Assembly (NCBI GenBank): GCA_963820075.1
Contig: CAWFYS010000006.1
Location: 434,001-498,000 of the forward strand
Origin: Kumtagia sp963820075
Lineage (GTDB): Bacteria; Pseudomonadota; Alphaproteobacteria; Rhizobiales; Rhizobiaceae
Reading direction: 5' to 3'
Length of the DNA: 64,000 nt
Below the pieces are notes generated by a model. That model did no database searches and was not told the DNA's origin. It was given only the letters and a program-made list of their open reading frames with translations. The translations under genes were made by a program, and so were the position numbers. Below, one piece after another: positions 36,085-46,747 of this stretch; position 1 is the first letter of the stretch; each line of letters starts with the position of its first letter.

Positions 36085-36332
36085 TGGTCGACATCAATCA
36101 GATCCCGACGCGGCGCCCTTTCCATCGCCGCCGCAAGACCTGCCCGTTCTCCGGCGCCAACGCGCCGAAGATCGACTACAAGGACGTACGTTTGCTGCAG
36201 CGCTACATCTCCGAGCGCGGCAAGATCGTGCCGTCGCGCATCACCGCCGTCAGCCAGAAGAAGCAGCGCGAGCTCGCCAGGGCGATCAAGCGCGCCCGCT
36301 TCCTCGGCCTGCTGCCATATCTGGTGCGTTAA
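36084..36332 (+). CDS. rpsR: 30S ribosomal protein S18
   Basis: 82 residues. Signatures are RRPFHRRRKTCPFSG at the N-terminus, IDYKDVRLLQRYISERGKI, and the basic end RARFLGLLPY. It binds with S6 on the small subunit platform. Start overlaps the rpsF stop by one base. Confidence 0.98.
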   Translation: MVDINQIPTRRPFHRRRKTCPFSGANAPKIDYKDVRLLQRYISERGKIVPSRITAVSQKKQRELARAIKRARFLGLLPYLVR

Positions 36333-36337
36333 TCACT

Positions 36338-36366
36338 GGCGGCGGGTGCGCCAGGCACCCGCCGCC
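36338..36366 (+). promoter_or_regulatory. Very stable 12-bp hairpin between rpsR and rplI
   Basis: A perfect stem GGCGGCGGGTGC / GCACCCGCCGCC with a 5-base loop starts 5 bp after the rpsR stop. No T-run follows, so it is not a classical terminator. It may protect the upstream mRNA 3' end or cause partial termination before rplI. Confidence 0.55.
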
Positions 36367-36540
36367 GGTCCACGCGACGGGCGCGGCGGACCTTCGTCAA
36401 AATCCCGAGTTGGGGCCGTCAAACGCCCCTAACTGCCGCAACGGGCAGGACAGCGATCACCGGCCGGATTTCCGCCCACGCTTCCTGGTCCGCATCCGAA
36501 TACAGCCGCCGCAAGGCGGCATCGTGAAAGGAACCGACAC

Positions 36541-37113
36541 ATGGAAGTCATTCTTCTCGAACGCATTTCCCGCCTCGGCCAGATGGGCGACACCGTCAGG
36601 GTCAAGGACGGCTTCGCCCGCAACTTCCTGCTGCCGCAGGGCAAGGCGCTGCGCGCCAATGACGCCAACAAGAAGAAGTTCGAAGGCCAGCGCGCCCAGC
36701 TCGAAGTCCGCAACCTCGAGCGCAAGTCCGAGGCCCAGCAGATCGCCGACAAGCTCGACGGCAAGAGCTTCATCATCGTCCGATCGGCCGGCGAGACCGG
36801 TCAGCTCTATGGCTCCGTGTCGACCCGCGACATTGCCGAGCTTCTCACCGCCGGGGGCTTCAGCGTGTCCCGCAACCAGGTCGAACTCAATCATCCGATC
36901 AAGACGGTCGGCCTGACCAATGTGGCGATCGCGCTGCACCCGGAAGTCGAAGTCACCGTCACCCTCAATATCGCCCGCACCTCGGAAGAGGCCGAGCGCC
37001 AGGCCAAGGGCGAGATGCTGACGACCGCCGAGGCGATCTACGGCGAGGACATCAACGAAAACGCCCGGCCGGACACCTTCTTCGACCCTAACACCGAGGA
37101 AGAAGAAGCCTGA
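36541..37113 (+). CDS. rplI: 50S ribosomal protein L9
   Basis: 190 residues. The N-terminal domain has MEVILLERISRLGQMGDTV and RNFLLPQGKALRA; a connecting helix and the C-terminal rRNA-binding domain (GQLYGSVSTRDIAELL) follow. The C-terminal end extends about 40 acidic residues beyond E. coli L9, as commonly in rhizobia. AAAGGA precedes the ATG. A strong terminator follows. Confidence 0.97.
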   Translation: MEVILLERISRLGQMGDTVRVKDGFARNFLLPQGKALRANDANKKKFEGQRAQLEVRNLERKSEAQQIADKLDGKSFIIVRSAGETGQLYGSVSTRDIAELLTAGGFSVSRNQVELNHPIKTVGLTNVAIALHPEVEVTVTLNIARTSEEAERQAKGEMLTTAEAIYGEDINENARPDTFFDPNTEEEEA

Positions 37114-37137
37114 TCGGCCGACAGCATGGGAATTCAC

Positions 37138-37166
37138 AAGGCCCGGCTCATTGCCCGGGCCTTTTT
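37138..37166 (+). terminator. Rho-independent terminator after rplI
   Basis: The stem AAGGCCCGG/CCGGGCCTT with an 8-base loop runs into TTTTT at 37162-37166. It lies 24 bp after the rplI stop and closes the rpsF-rpsR-rplI unit. Confidence 0.9.
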
Positions 37167-37440
37167 CATGGCGTCTCGCATTCCTCGCGATCCGGCAGGA
37201 GCGCTGCTGGCTAAGCGTTTCCTTCCCGCACCCACTTACGTCCCCAGCGATTGAGCAATCGGATGTTTCTGTTTTGTTCTTGACGCGCCTTGCGCTAGAC
37301 TGCATTGCGATTCGGGTCAATGGCGAAACTTTCCACCGAAATGTTCGGTCTGTGAATCCAGTGAACCGAGCATCGAAAGTTCACATTCTCCCGACGGCTT
37401 CTGATAACCGGAACAGATCGGGAGATTCGGGACGGGACGC
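37167..37440. other. Intergenic region upstream of dnaB
   Basis: A consensus -35 box CTTGAC is present at 37279-37284, but the -10 position 16-18 bp downstream (GCATTG or TGCATT) is weak, so the dnaB promoter is only suggested. No gene or repeat was found here. Confidence 0.4.
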
Positions 37441-38931
37441 ATGGCTGAAGCAGCGCGCAAGCTCAGTGTGACGGAGACGCCGCTTTACCGCGAGGCGCCC
37501 AACAACATCGAGGCCGAACAGGCGCTGCTTGGCGCGATTCTCGTCAACAACGACGCCTTTTACCGCGTCTCGGATTTCCTGAAGGCCTCGCACTTCCACG
37601 AGCCTTTGCACCGCAAGGTGTTCGAGGTTGCCGGCGAGCTGATCCGCATGGGCAAGGTCGCGACGCCGATCACGCTGAAGACCTTCCTGCCGGCCGATGG
37701 CAAGGTCGGCGACATGACGGTCGCGCAATACCTCGTGCGCCTTGCGGCCGAAGCCGTCACCGTCATCAACGCCGTCGATTACGGCCGCGCCATCTATGAT
37801 CTCGCGACCCGCCGCGCGCTGATCACCGTCGGCGAGGACATGGTCAACATAGCCTATGACGCGCCGGTCGACATGTCGCCGCACGAGCAGATCGAGGACG
37901 CGGAGCGCCGGCTGTTCGAGCTTGCCGAGACCGGTCGCTACGATGGCGGTTTCGAGAGTTTCTCGGACGCGGTCAAATTGGCGATCGACATGGCCAGCGC
38001 CGCCTATATGCGCGATGGCCACCTCTCCGGCATCGCTACCGGACTTCGCGACCTGGACAACCGCATGGGCGGATTGCAGCCCTCCGACCTGATCGTGCTC
38101 GCGGGCCGCCCGGGCATGGGCAAAACGTCGCTGGTAACCAACATCGCCTTCAACATCGCCCACGCCTACGAGCCGGCACAGCAGGCGGACGGTTCGTTCA
38201 AGGCGGCCAATGGCGGCGTCGTCGGCTTTTTTTCCCTCGAAATGTCGTCGGAACAGCTCGCGACACGCGTCATCTCGGAGCAGGCCGAGGTCCCCTCCTC
38301 CAAGATCCGGCGCGGCGATCTCACCGAGGCCGACTTCGAGAAGCTTGTCGGCTGCACGCAGGTACTGCAGAAGATTCCGCTGTTCATCGACTCGACCGGC
38401 GGCATTTCCATCGCGCAGCTCGCGGCGCGGGCGCGGCGCCTCAAGCGGCAGCGCGGCCTCGACGTGATCGTGATCGACTATATCCAGCTCATGACCGGCT
38501 CCTCGAAGCGGGCCAATGAGAACCGCGTCCAGGAAATCACCGAGATCACGACCGGACTGAAGGCCCTCGCCAAGGACCTCAACGTGCCGATCATCGCGCT
38601 CTCCCAGCTCTCGCGCCAGGTCGAGAGCCGGGAGGACAAGCGGCCGCAGCTTTCGGACCTGCGCGAATCAGGCTCGATCGAGCAGGACGCCGACGTGGTG
38701 ATCTTCGTCTACCGCGAGGAATATTATCTCAAGAACCGGGAGCCGAAGCCGGGCACCGACGAGTACATCAAGTGGGAAACCAGCATGAACGAGGCGCGCG
38801 GCAAGGCGGAGGTCATCGTCGCCAAGCAGCGACACGGCCCGACGGGCACGGTCGGTCTCGGCTTCCAGGGCGAGTTCACGCGCTTCTTCGACCTCGCCGA
38901 GGACAGCCACCTGCCGGAACGGTACGAGTGA
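37441..38931 (+). CDS. dnaB: Replicative DNA helicase DnaB
   Basis: 496 residues. The hexameric 5'-3' helicase of the replication fork. The N-terminal primase-interaction domain begins APNNIEAEQALLGAIL. The RecA-like motor has Walker A LAGRPGMGKTSLV, EMSSEQLATR, Walker B DVIVIDYIQLM, and LSQLSRQVE, with RQHGPTG near the end. No intein insertion. Followed by a 259-bp gap and radA. Confidence 0.98.
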   Translation: MAEAARKLSVTETPLYREAPNNIEAEQALLGAILVNNDAFYRVSDFLKASHFHEPLHRKVFEVAGELIRMGKVATPITLKTFLPADGKVGDMTVAQYLVRLAAEAVTVINAVDYGRAIYDLATRRALITVGEDMVNIAYDAPVDMSPHEQIEDAERRLFELAETGRYDGGFESFSDAVKLAIDMASAAYMRDGHLSGIATGLRDLDNRMGGLQPSDLIVLAGRPGMGKTSLVTNIAFNIAHAYEPAQQADGSFKAANGGVVGFFSLEMSSEQLATRVISEQAEVPSSKIRRGDLTEADFEKLVGCTQVLQKIPLFIDSTGGISIAQLAARARRLKRQRGLDVIVIDYIQLMTGSSKRANENRVQEITEITTGLKALAKDLNVPIIALSQLSRQVESREDKRPQLSDLRESGSIEQDADVVIFVYREEYYLKNREPKPGTDEYIKWETSMNEARGKAEVIVAKQRHGPTGTVGLGFQGEFTRFFDLAEDSHLPERYE

Positions 38932-39092
38932 GCGTGCCGGCATTTTCGAGCAATGCCCCAGCCGCCGGCAGATTTCTACGGTGCTCCCGTCTGTCCTGCG
39001 TTGCGGGCCGCGCTCCTTCGCGCCCCCCTTGTAACTCAAACTTGCCCGCATCTGGCATGCTCCCGGTTGCGGTGGCGGGCGAAGGACCGATT

Positions 39093-39133
39093 CCCCCCCA
39101 TGTGGGGGAGATGTCCGGCAGGGCACAGGGGGG
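39093..39133. repeat. Partial palindromic repeat before radA
   Basis: CCCCCCATGTGGGGG and the following AGATGTCCGGCAGGGCACAG with a GGGGGG end resemble the C/G-run palindromes scattered through Mesorhizobium-type genomes, compare the element at 1568. It lies in the 259-bp gap between dnaB and radA, which holds no gene. Confidence 0.5.
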
Positions 39134-39190
39134 CAACGTAGGGTGCCACCATTCCGGCCATCGCCGCAGGTCGGAAAGAGTTGTTGCCTG

Positions 39191-40582
<1,392 letters not shown>

Positions 40583-40644
40583 CAGACGGAAGCGCCAGGT
40601 TCGAGAGCGGGCGACGGACGGCAAGGTGATGAAGTGGAGAATGA

Positions 40645-41289
40645 ATGCCGATAACGCTGCTTGACGGAGTCCTCGTCGGCTTCACGCTGGTTTCCGCGAT
40701 GCTCGCCATGGTTCGGGGCTTTTCCCGCGAGGTCCTGTCGATTGCCTCCTGGATCGCCGCGGCAGCGGCAGCCTTTTTCTTCTACAAGCCGGTGCTGCCT
40801 TTCGTTCAGCCCTACATAGACAACAGCCAGTTGGCTATCGCGGCGGCGGCCGGCGCTGTGTTCGTCGTGGCCCTCATCGTCGTATCGCTGATCACGATGA
40901 AAATCGCCGATCTGATCATCGATTCCAGAATCGGCGCGCTCGACCGCACGCTTGGTTTCCTCTATGGCGCCGCGCGCGGCGTTCTCGTGGTGGCTGTCGC
41001 CCTTTTGTTTTTCGACTGGCTGGTAGGGACCCAGCGTCCCGCCTGGATCACGGACGCCAAGTCGCGGCCTATGCTGGAGAGGATCGGCGATTGGCTGGAA
41101 GGCATGCTGCCTGCCGATCCCGAAAACTCGATCCTCAAGAAAATCATCCCCGGCGAGGGCGCGCCCGGCGCGCAACAGCCTGAAGCGCCAGCGGCGGACG
41201 CCCCGCCCGCCGAGAATCCATCGGCCGAGTCGGCACCTGCCGAGGCGCCGGATGAAAACCCTCCTGCGGAAGCGCCGCCCGCGAACTAG
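40645..41289 (+). CDS. cvpA: CvpA-family inner-membrane protein
   Basis: 214 residues. Four membrane helices in the first about 125 residues (LLDGVLVGFTLVSAMLAMVRGF through VLVVAVALLFFDWLVG) match the CvpA domain, named for colicin V production and linked to envelope stress. The C-terminal about 55 residues are a Pro/Ala/Glu-rich tail (PAENPSAESAPAEAP). The TAG stop lies within the first four bases of a 106-bp repeat. purF, its usual partner, does not follow. Confidence 0.92.
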   Translation: MPITLLDGVLVGFTLVSAMLAMVRGFSREVLSIASWIAAAAAAFFFYKPVLPFVQPYIDNSQLAIAAAAGAVFVVALIVVSLITMKIADLIIDSRIGALDRTLGFLYGAARGVLVVAVALLFFDWLVGTQRPAWITDAKSRPMLERIGDWLEGMLPADPENSILKKIIPGEGAPGAQQPEAPAADAPPAENPSAESAPAEAPDENPPAEAPPAN

Positions 41290-41390
41290 GCAGACTTGCG
41301 TGGCTTCGCCCCCGCTTCGCCTGCTTAGCCTCTTGTTTTGTCGCAGGTTCTGTCGGAAAACCGTCACACACTTTTCCGGAACCTGCTTAG
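41286..41390 (-). repeat. 105-bp dispersed repeat, copy after cvpA
   Basis: Ends CTAGGCAG and CTGCTTAG. Orientation is opposite to cvpA. One base is missing relative to the 106-bp copies. The CTAG end supplies the cvpA stop. A weaker resemblance continues around 41434-41490 (CAGGCTTGCGTGACTTCG...), possibly a decayed second copy. Confidence 0.9.
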
Positions 41391-41591
41391 CGAGCGTATT
41401 TTGCGTCCGCATGGATGCGCGGCGCCCCGGCAGGCTTGCGTGACTTCGACTCGCCCGCTTGGCCTGCTGGTTTGGGCTGCGTTGCGACCGCGCAAGCCGA
41501 CAAGTTCTCGGCCGTCGCATGCCAGTTGCGTTGCGGGCTGTCGCTGTTTCCCCTACATAACGCCATCGACTGATAACCCATCCGGAAGCCG

Positions 41592-42290
41592 ATGACCCTT
41601 GCCGACACGATCAAGAACGCCTTTGTGCCGGTTCATCGCCAGGGCTGGCCGTTCGTCGCCGGCTTCGGCGCTGCCGCGCTGGTACTCGGGCTGTTCTCGA
41701 CGAGCCTGTTCTGGATCGGTTTGATCCTGACCTGCTGGTGCGCCTATTTCTTCCGTGATCCGCAGCGTGTAACCCCTGCGGACGATCGTTTCGTGGTGAG
41801 CCCGGCCGATGGCATTGTGTCGGCGGTCGGGCCGGCCGAGCCGCCGCGCGAACTCGGCCTGGGCGGCGGCGAGATGATGCGCGTGTCGGTGTTCATGAAC
41901 GTGTTCTCGTGCCATGTGAACCGCGCGCCGGTGCGCGGCCGGATCACCAAAATAGAGCACCGGCCCGGAATGTTTCTGAACGCCGAACTCGACAAGGCGA
42001 GTCAGGAGAACGAGCGCAACAGCCTCGTCATCGACAGCCCGAACGGCACCGTGGCAGCCGTGCAGATCGCCGGCCTGATCGCGCGGCGCATCGTCTGCTG
42101 GGCCGAGCAAGGCGGCAATATCGGTGTCGGCGAGCGATTCGGCCTGATCCGGTTCGGATCGCGCGTCGACGTGTTCTTTCCGCTTGACGCAGTGCCCCGC
42201 GTCGCCGTCGGCCAGACGGCTGTGGCGGGCGAAACAGTGATCGCCGAATTCGGCGGCGGCGCCGCCACCCCGCTGGTAAGGGTGTCATAA
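41592..42290 (+). CDS. psd: Phosphatidylserine decarboxylase
   Basis: 232 residues, the short prokaryotic form. It converts phosphatidylserine to phosphatidylethanolamine. The proenzyme cleaves itself at Gly189-Ser190 in LIRFGSRVDVFFP, the serine becoming the pyruvoyl group. Other signatures: YFFRDPQRVTP and FMNVFSCHVNRAP. Two hydrophobic segments at 20-55 anchor it to the inner membrane. pssA follows after two bases. Confidence 0.97.
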   Translation: MTLADTIKNAFVPVHRQGWPFVAGFGAAALVLGLFSTSLFWIGLILTCWCAYFFRDPQRVTPADDRFVVSPADGIVSAVGPAEPPRELGLGGGEMMRVSVFMNVFSCHVNRAPVRGRITKIEHRPGMFLNAELDKASQENERNSLVIDSPNGTVAAVQIAGLIARRIVCWAEQGGNIGVGERFGLIRFGSRVDVFFPLDAVPRVAVGQTAVAGETVIAEFGGGAATPLVRVS

Positions 42291-42292
42291 CG

Positions 42293-43105
42293 GTGCCCCG
42301 GCGGTTCCAGGGCTTCGAACCGCACGGCCATGGTGGCCCGCGCATCCGTGAAATCCCGCTGCGGCTGGTGCTGCCCAACCTGGTCACGGTGATGGCGATC
42401 TGCGCCGGCTTGTCCGGTATCCGGCTCGCCTTCGAGAACCGTTTCGAGACGGCCGTCGTGATGGTGCTTATCGCCGCCTTTCTCGACGGCGTCGATGGAC
42501 GTATCGCCCGCATGCTCAAGGCGACCTCGAAGTTCGGCGCCCAGATGGATTCGCTGGCCGACATCGTCAATTTCGGCGTGGCACCGGCGCTCGTGCTTTA
42601 TGCCTACCTGCTTGACCGCGCCGGTTCGCCGGGCTGGATCGCCGCGCTGCTGTTCGCCATCGCCTGTGGGCTGAGGCTCGCGCGCTTCAATGTGCTGGAC
42701 GAGGACCAGAACCGCCTGGCCTGGCAGAGCGAATATTTTGTCGGTGTACCGGCGCCGGCCGGAGCCGTCGTCGTGCTGCTGCCGGTCTATCTGATCTTCA
42801 CCGGCACGGTCGAACCCAGCCGCGCCGTGGCTTTCGCGGGGGCCGGCTTCACCATCCTCGTCGCCTTCCTGCTGGTCAGCCGGCTGCCGGTCTGGTCGGG
42901 AAAGAGCCTACGCGTGCCGGGCGACAAGGTGATGCCGATGATCCTCGGCGTCGTGTTCTTCGCGCTCCTGCTCTTCAGCTATCCCTGGGAGACGCTGTCC
43001 ATCGGCGTACTCGCCTATCTTGTCTTTCTGCCGTTCAGCGTCCGGGCCTATTCGCGCCGCGCGGCGCGTGAAAACGCAAAAAAACCGACGTCCGACGCAG
43101 CCTGA
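42293..43105 (+). CDS. pssA: CDP-diacylglycerol-serine O-phosphatidyltransferase
   Basis: 270 residues from a GTG two bases after the psd stop. It makes phosphatidylserine, substrate of Psd. The CDP-alcohol phosphotransferase motif runs DGVDGRIARMLKATSKFGAQ to MDSLADIVNFG. About seven membrane helices. psd-pssA together give the phosphatidylethanolamine branch; pgsA at 7.4 kb gives the phosphatidylglycerol branch. Converges with the Aas-like gene, 6 bp between stops. Confidence 0.96.
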   Translation: MPRRFQGFEPHGHGGPRIREIPLRLVLPNLVTVMAICAGLSGIRLAFENRFETAVVMVLIAAFLDGVDGRIARMLKATSKFGAQMDSLADIVNFGVAPALVLYAYLLDRAGSPGWIAALLFAIACGLRLARFNVLDEDQNRLAWQSEYFVGVPAPAGAVVVLLPVYLIFTGTVEPSRAVAFAGAGFTILVAFLLVSRLPVWSGKSLRVPGDKVMPMILGVVFFALLLFSYPWETLSIGVLAYLVFLPFSVRAYSRRAARENAKKPTSDAA

Positions 43106-43111
43106 TTCGGC

Positions 43112-45340
43112 TTACGCGGCATTGGCCGGTCCGAGCCGGTCGAGGGCCAGTTGCCTTGTCGACACATAGTCCGTCTTGCCCGTGCCGTGGATCGGAATTT
43201 CCTCGACCTTGACGATGCTCTGCGGCAGCGCCAGTTCGGCGATGCCGGCCTGCTTGCCCTGCCGGCGCAGTTCCGCCGTATCCGCCTGCTCGGCCGTCGT
43301 AACCAGAACGACACGCTCGCCGCGCCGCTTGTCCGGCACGGCCACCACGGCGTGACGGTCCTCCGGCCACAGCGATTGCGCCAGCATCTCGATCGCGCCG
43401 AGCGAAACCATTTCGCCCGCGATCTTGGCGAAACGCTTGGCGCGGCCGCGCAGCGTCAGAAAGCCTTCGCGGTCGACCGCGACAATATCGCCGGTGTCGT
43501 GCCAGCCGTCGGCGATCGGCTGCATCACACCCGGCCGATCGGCCGAAATATAGCCCATCATCACGTTCGGACCGCTGATCCATAGCCGCCCGCCGTCCGA
43601 AATACCTTCCGTCGGCTCCAACTTAATTCTCATTCCCGGCAAAAGCCGTCCAACCGCCCCCTCGCGACCATGCGTTGATGTATTGAGCGCCACCACGGGT
43701 GCCGCCTCGGTAAGGCCGAAGCCTTCGAGCAGTGGCGTGCCGAATCGCTCCGACCAGACCCGGCGTGTCGTGGCGCGCAACGGCTCGGCGCCCGCGACGG
43801 CGAAGCGAAGGCTTGAGAAGTCTCCGTCGCCGGCCGCCGCGGCATAGGCGGCCAGGAACGTATCGGTGCTGAAAAGAATGGTCGGCCGCCTTTTCGCCGC
43901 CACCTGCGGGATCAGCTTGTAGTGCAGCGGCGAGGGATAGAGCAGTGTCTTGACGCCGGTGAGCAGCGGCAGGATCAGCCCGCCGAGCAGGCCGAAGGAA
44001 TGAAAGACCGGCAAGACGTTCATCACGAAATCGCGCGGTCCTATCGCCAGCCTCGCCTCCACCTGCATGGCATTGGAAATCAGGTTTTCGTGCGAAAGCA
44101 CGACCGCCTTGGGCGCGCCCTCGGACCCGGAGGTGAACATGATCAGGGCCGCGGCTTTGGGGTCCTGCGGCCCGAGCGGGCTGCGCCAAAGCAGCGCCGT
44201 GACCAGCCGGTCGAAGCGCGTTATGCCGTCGCGCAGGTCCTCGATCCAGACAAACCGCGCCCCTCCGGCCTGCGCGGCCTCGACGATGTCGTCCAGTCCG
44301 GCTTTGTCGACGAAGGCGCGCGAGGAGACGATCATTCGGATTGGCGCCGTGCGAACCGCCGAAGTGACATTCGCCGGACCTGCCGTGTAATTGACCATCG
44401 CCGCCACCCGGCCGGCCGACATCACGCCCATGAACACCATTGCGAAACCGTTGGAATTCGGCATCATGATGCCGACCGCCTCGCCGGGCGCCGTCATACG
44501 CGCGAATCGACCCGCGAAGATTCGTCCAGCCATCAGCAGTTGGCCGTAGGTCAGCGATCCGCTGATGACGTCCTCCACGATCTGCCGGTCGGTGCCGAAT
44601 CGGTTCCCGGCGGCGCGCACCGCCTGGAAGAGGCTCGTGCCCGAAAATATCGTCGCGCTGCGCGCTTCGGCAATGCGATCGAAGACCGCATTGGCGACCG
44701 TCGTCGTCGCATTGCCTGACTGAGCCACCAATTCGCTGATCGTCCGCGGCTCCAGCGTGCCAATGCTCAGCCTGGGCAGCAGGCGGCGCGGCGCCGTGCC
44801 CTCCTCGACAAGCGAGAAGGGCAAGTGGCGAGCGCCTTCGATGAAAATCGGTACGATACGGGCCTCGCCTCCCGCCGCAATCCGCGCCACCGCGCGATAG
44901 AGTCGGAAGGCACGCACGTCCGGTTCAACGGTTTCGGGCAGATAGACCGCAATCCTGCCTTTTCGTCTCAGCACGCGCACCAGCCTGCGGCTTACGAAAA
45001 TATGCTCGGCATTGAAGGCGATCGTGCGGGCCAGGTCGCGCCATGGCTCGAGCCATCCGGCGCGCGCCGACTGCTCATCGAGAATGTGCAGCGTGTCGTC
45101 GGGCAGCAGCGAAAGCATAAGCGCGGGGTCTATCCGCGACTGATGCGTGACGACATAAACGACCGGCGCTTCGGCGCCACGGGCGATGCGGATCGACCGG
45201 TCGTCAATACGGTATGCGAGCTTGAACGGTACGTAGAGAAGCGCCTGCCGCAGCGACAGGCCAAGACGGTACATCTGCAGCAGCGCGATCGCCAGATAGG
45301 CGGCGGCGATGCTGCCGAGTACTACGCCAGTCAGGATCAT
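43112..45340 (-). CDS. Aas-like bifunctional acyltransferase/acyl-ACP synthetase
   Basis: 742 residues from MILTGVVLG; a start 26 residues upstream is possible. The N-terminus has a membrane helix and a PlsC-type acyltransferase domain with H-x4-D in VVTHQSRIDP (His66, Asp71). The C-terminus is an AMP-binding synthetase domain with IMFTSGSEGAPKAVVLSH, LLEGFGLTEAAP and GWHDTGDIV. This is the architecture of E. coli Aas, which re-acylates lysophosphatidylethanolamine; the PlsC motifs are somewhat divergent. It faces psd-pssA, so the locus groups phospholipid synthesis and repair. Confidence 0.88.
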   Translation of the reverse strand: MILTGVVLGSIAAAYLAIALLQMYRLGLSLRQALLYVPFKLAYRIDDRSIRIARGAEAPVVYVVTHQSRIDPALMLSLLPDDTLHILDEQSARAGWLEPWRDLARTIAFNAEHIFVSRRLVRVLRRKGRIAVYLPETVEPDVRAFRLYRAVARIAAGGEARIVPIFIEGARHLPFSLVEEGTAPRRLLPRLSIGTLEPRTISELVAQSGNATTTVANAVFDRIAEARSATIFSGTSLFQAVRAAGNRFGTDRQIVEDVISGSLTYGQLLMAGRIFAGRFARMTAPGEAVGIMMPNSNGFAMVFMGVMSAGRVAAMVNYTAGPANVTSAVRTAPIRMIVSSRAFVDKAGLDDIVEAAQAGGARFVWIEDLRDGITRFDRLVTALLWRSPLGPQDPKAAALIMFTSGSEGAPKAVVLSHENLISNAMQVEARLAIGPRDFVMNVLPVFHSFGLLGGLILPLLTGVKTLLYPSPLHYKLIPQVAAKRRPTILFSTDTFLAAYAAAAGDGDFSSLRFAVAGAEPLRATTRRVWSERFGTPLLEGFGLTEAAPVVALNTSTHGREGAVGRLLPGMRIKLEPTEGISDGGRLWISGPNVMMGYISADRPGVMQPIADGWHDTGDIVAVDREGFLTLRGRAKRFAKIAGEMVSLGAIEMLAQSLWPEDRHAVVAVPDKRRGERVVLVTTAEQADTAELRRQGKQAGIAELALPQSIVKVEEIPIHGTGKTDYVSTRQLALDRLGPANAA

Positions 45341-45611
45341 GCCTTCGCCTCCCAACCCGTCATCGTGCGGAGTGCCGCCTCCAGCGCGCCGGCGAAGGGT
45401 AGACGATCCGCTACCCACGTCAATGCGCTGACCTGAAGTGCACGGCGGCTTGATTCATGGCGGGTGCCGGACGGTCGGCACGGTGGCCCTTGGTTGCCCG
45501 CGACAGCTTCCCGCGACCACCTTCCAACCTGCAATCATGCGGCGAACAACACATATCCGCCGACGCGGGAACTGCGCGCGAAGGGCTTCCAATCCGTTCG
45601 CCGGCACCCTA

Positions 45612-45945
45612 TATTCGCAACGTCAGCTTGCTGACTATGGCGATAAACAGGCGATGCAATAAGCCGTTCGGACCCGGGGGCGGTACCCGGCGCCTCCACC
45701 AAAAACCGCTGTCGCGGCGGCGGTTTCTGATGGGGGCGAAATAGGATCGACGAAGGTGTAAAGATCGTTCTTTTGCCCGGCATTGTACCACCGTTATCGG
45801 GCTAAACTTATAGTTGCCAACGACAACTATGCGGAAGCACGTCTCGCCGCTTAATGCGGTGCGACAGCTTCAATTCAAGTCCTAGGGGTTCGCACCTCTA
45901 GGCGGGGTCCGGAGGCACCTGGCAACAGAAGCCTCCACTTCTCCC
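45612..45945 (+). ncRNA. ssrA: Transfer-messenger RNA, circularly permuted two-piece form
   Basis: Alphaproteobacterial gene order: the acceptor piece comes first and ends GGCGCCTCCACCA at 45701, with a T-arm CCGGG-GGCGGTA-CCCGG. A spacer forms an AAACCGC/GCGGTTT hairpin. The coding piece begins GGGGGCGAAATAGG at 45732. The 5' GGGGGCG pairs with CGCCTCC to make the acceptor stem. The tag frame at 45816-45854 encodes ANDNYAEARLAA and a TAA stop. The outer boundaries are approximate. It rescues stalled ribosomes with SmpB; the tag directs products to ClpXP. Confidence 0.93.
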
Positions 45946-46178
45946 GATTTACAGCGTCGATGGTCGCATTTTCGTGCGCTCCGCGCTGCCGTCAGCAAGC
46001 ACTTCGCCAGGGACAAGGCCTGTCTTGGTCGCCGCCGCTTCGCTTGACTAGCCCTCGGCAGCCATCCGGATGCCGCGCCGGCACGCTGCTCGGCAGGGCC
46101 GCTTGTTATATCCCGTTTACGGGGGCATGAACCTTGATTAGAGGTATTGCAGTCGATTCACCCGGAACCCGCTCCGCG

Positions 46179-46721
46179 ATGGCCGAAGACCATATCCGAT
46201 ACGATATTCTTGCCCAGGAGGCGCTGCGTGGCGTCATGCGCAAGGTCCTGGCCGAGGTTGCTCGCACCGGGCTGCCGGGCAACCATCATTTTTACATAAC
46301 CTTCCTGACCGGGGCTCCCGGTGTGCGCATCTCGTCGCGCCTGCGCGAGCGTTATCCCGAGCAGATGACCATCGTCATCCAGTTCCAGTACTGGGACTTG
46401 AAAGTCAGCGAGACCGGCTTCGAAATCGGCCTCTCCTTTTCGGATGTGCCTGAGAGACTGGAGATTCCGTTCTCGGCCGTGCGCGGCTTTTACGACCCGT
46501 CGGTCACCTTCGAAATGGAGTTCGATGTGGCGGCGGAGCCAGCCGTGGCGGAAGTGCCGGAGCCATCCCGGCCGGTGTCGCTTGACAAGGCGCCGCAGCC
46601 CTCGCCGGCTCCAAAAAAGCCGGATCGCAAGGCCGAAAAGCTCGCGGTCAAGGAAGATGCTCCGGCCGATGATGGCAAGGGCGCCGATGTCGTGTCGCTC
46701 GACGCCTTCCGCAAGAAGTAG
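46179..46721 (+). CDS. sspB: ClpXP adaptor SspB (alphaproteobacterial type)
   Basis: 180 residues from MAEDHIRYDILAQEALRG; an upstream ATG at 46134 adds 15 non-conserved residues. SspB tethers ssrA-tagged proteins to ClpX. The substrate-binding fold is visible (HHFYITFLTGAPGVRISSRL, MTIVIQFQYWDLKV, FSDVPERLEIPFSAV). A Pro/Lys-rich linker leads to the C-terminal ClpX-tethering peptide (GADVVSLDAFRKK). It lies about 230 bp downstream of ssrA, so tag and adaptor are encoded side by side. Confidence 0.93.
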   Translation: MAEDHIRYDILAQEALRGVMRKVLAEVARTGLPGNHHFYITFLTGAPGVRISSRLRERYPEQMTIVIQFQYWDLKVSETGFEIGLSFSDVPERLEIPFSAVRGFYDPSVTFEMEFDVAAEPAVAEVPEPSRPVSLDKAPQPSPAPKKPDRKAEKLAVKEDAPADDGKGADVVSLDAFRKK

Positions 46722-46747
46722 CGCCCCCGCCCGGGTCTTATCCAGCC

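Noticed and set aside
41391..41591. Second copy of the 106-bp repeat directly after the one at 41286
   Set aside because: Resemblance (CAGGCTTGCGTGACTTCG and CTGCTGGTTTGGGCTGCG) is too weak to call it separately; mentioned in the entry for the neighbouring copy.
45419..45611. Possible small gene between the Aas-like gene and ssrA
   Set aside because: Short open frames there have no start context or family resemblance; the region more likely holds the ssrA promoter.
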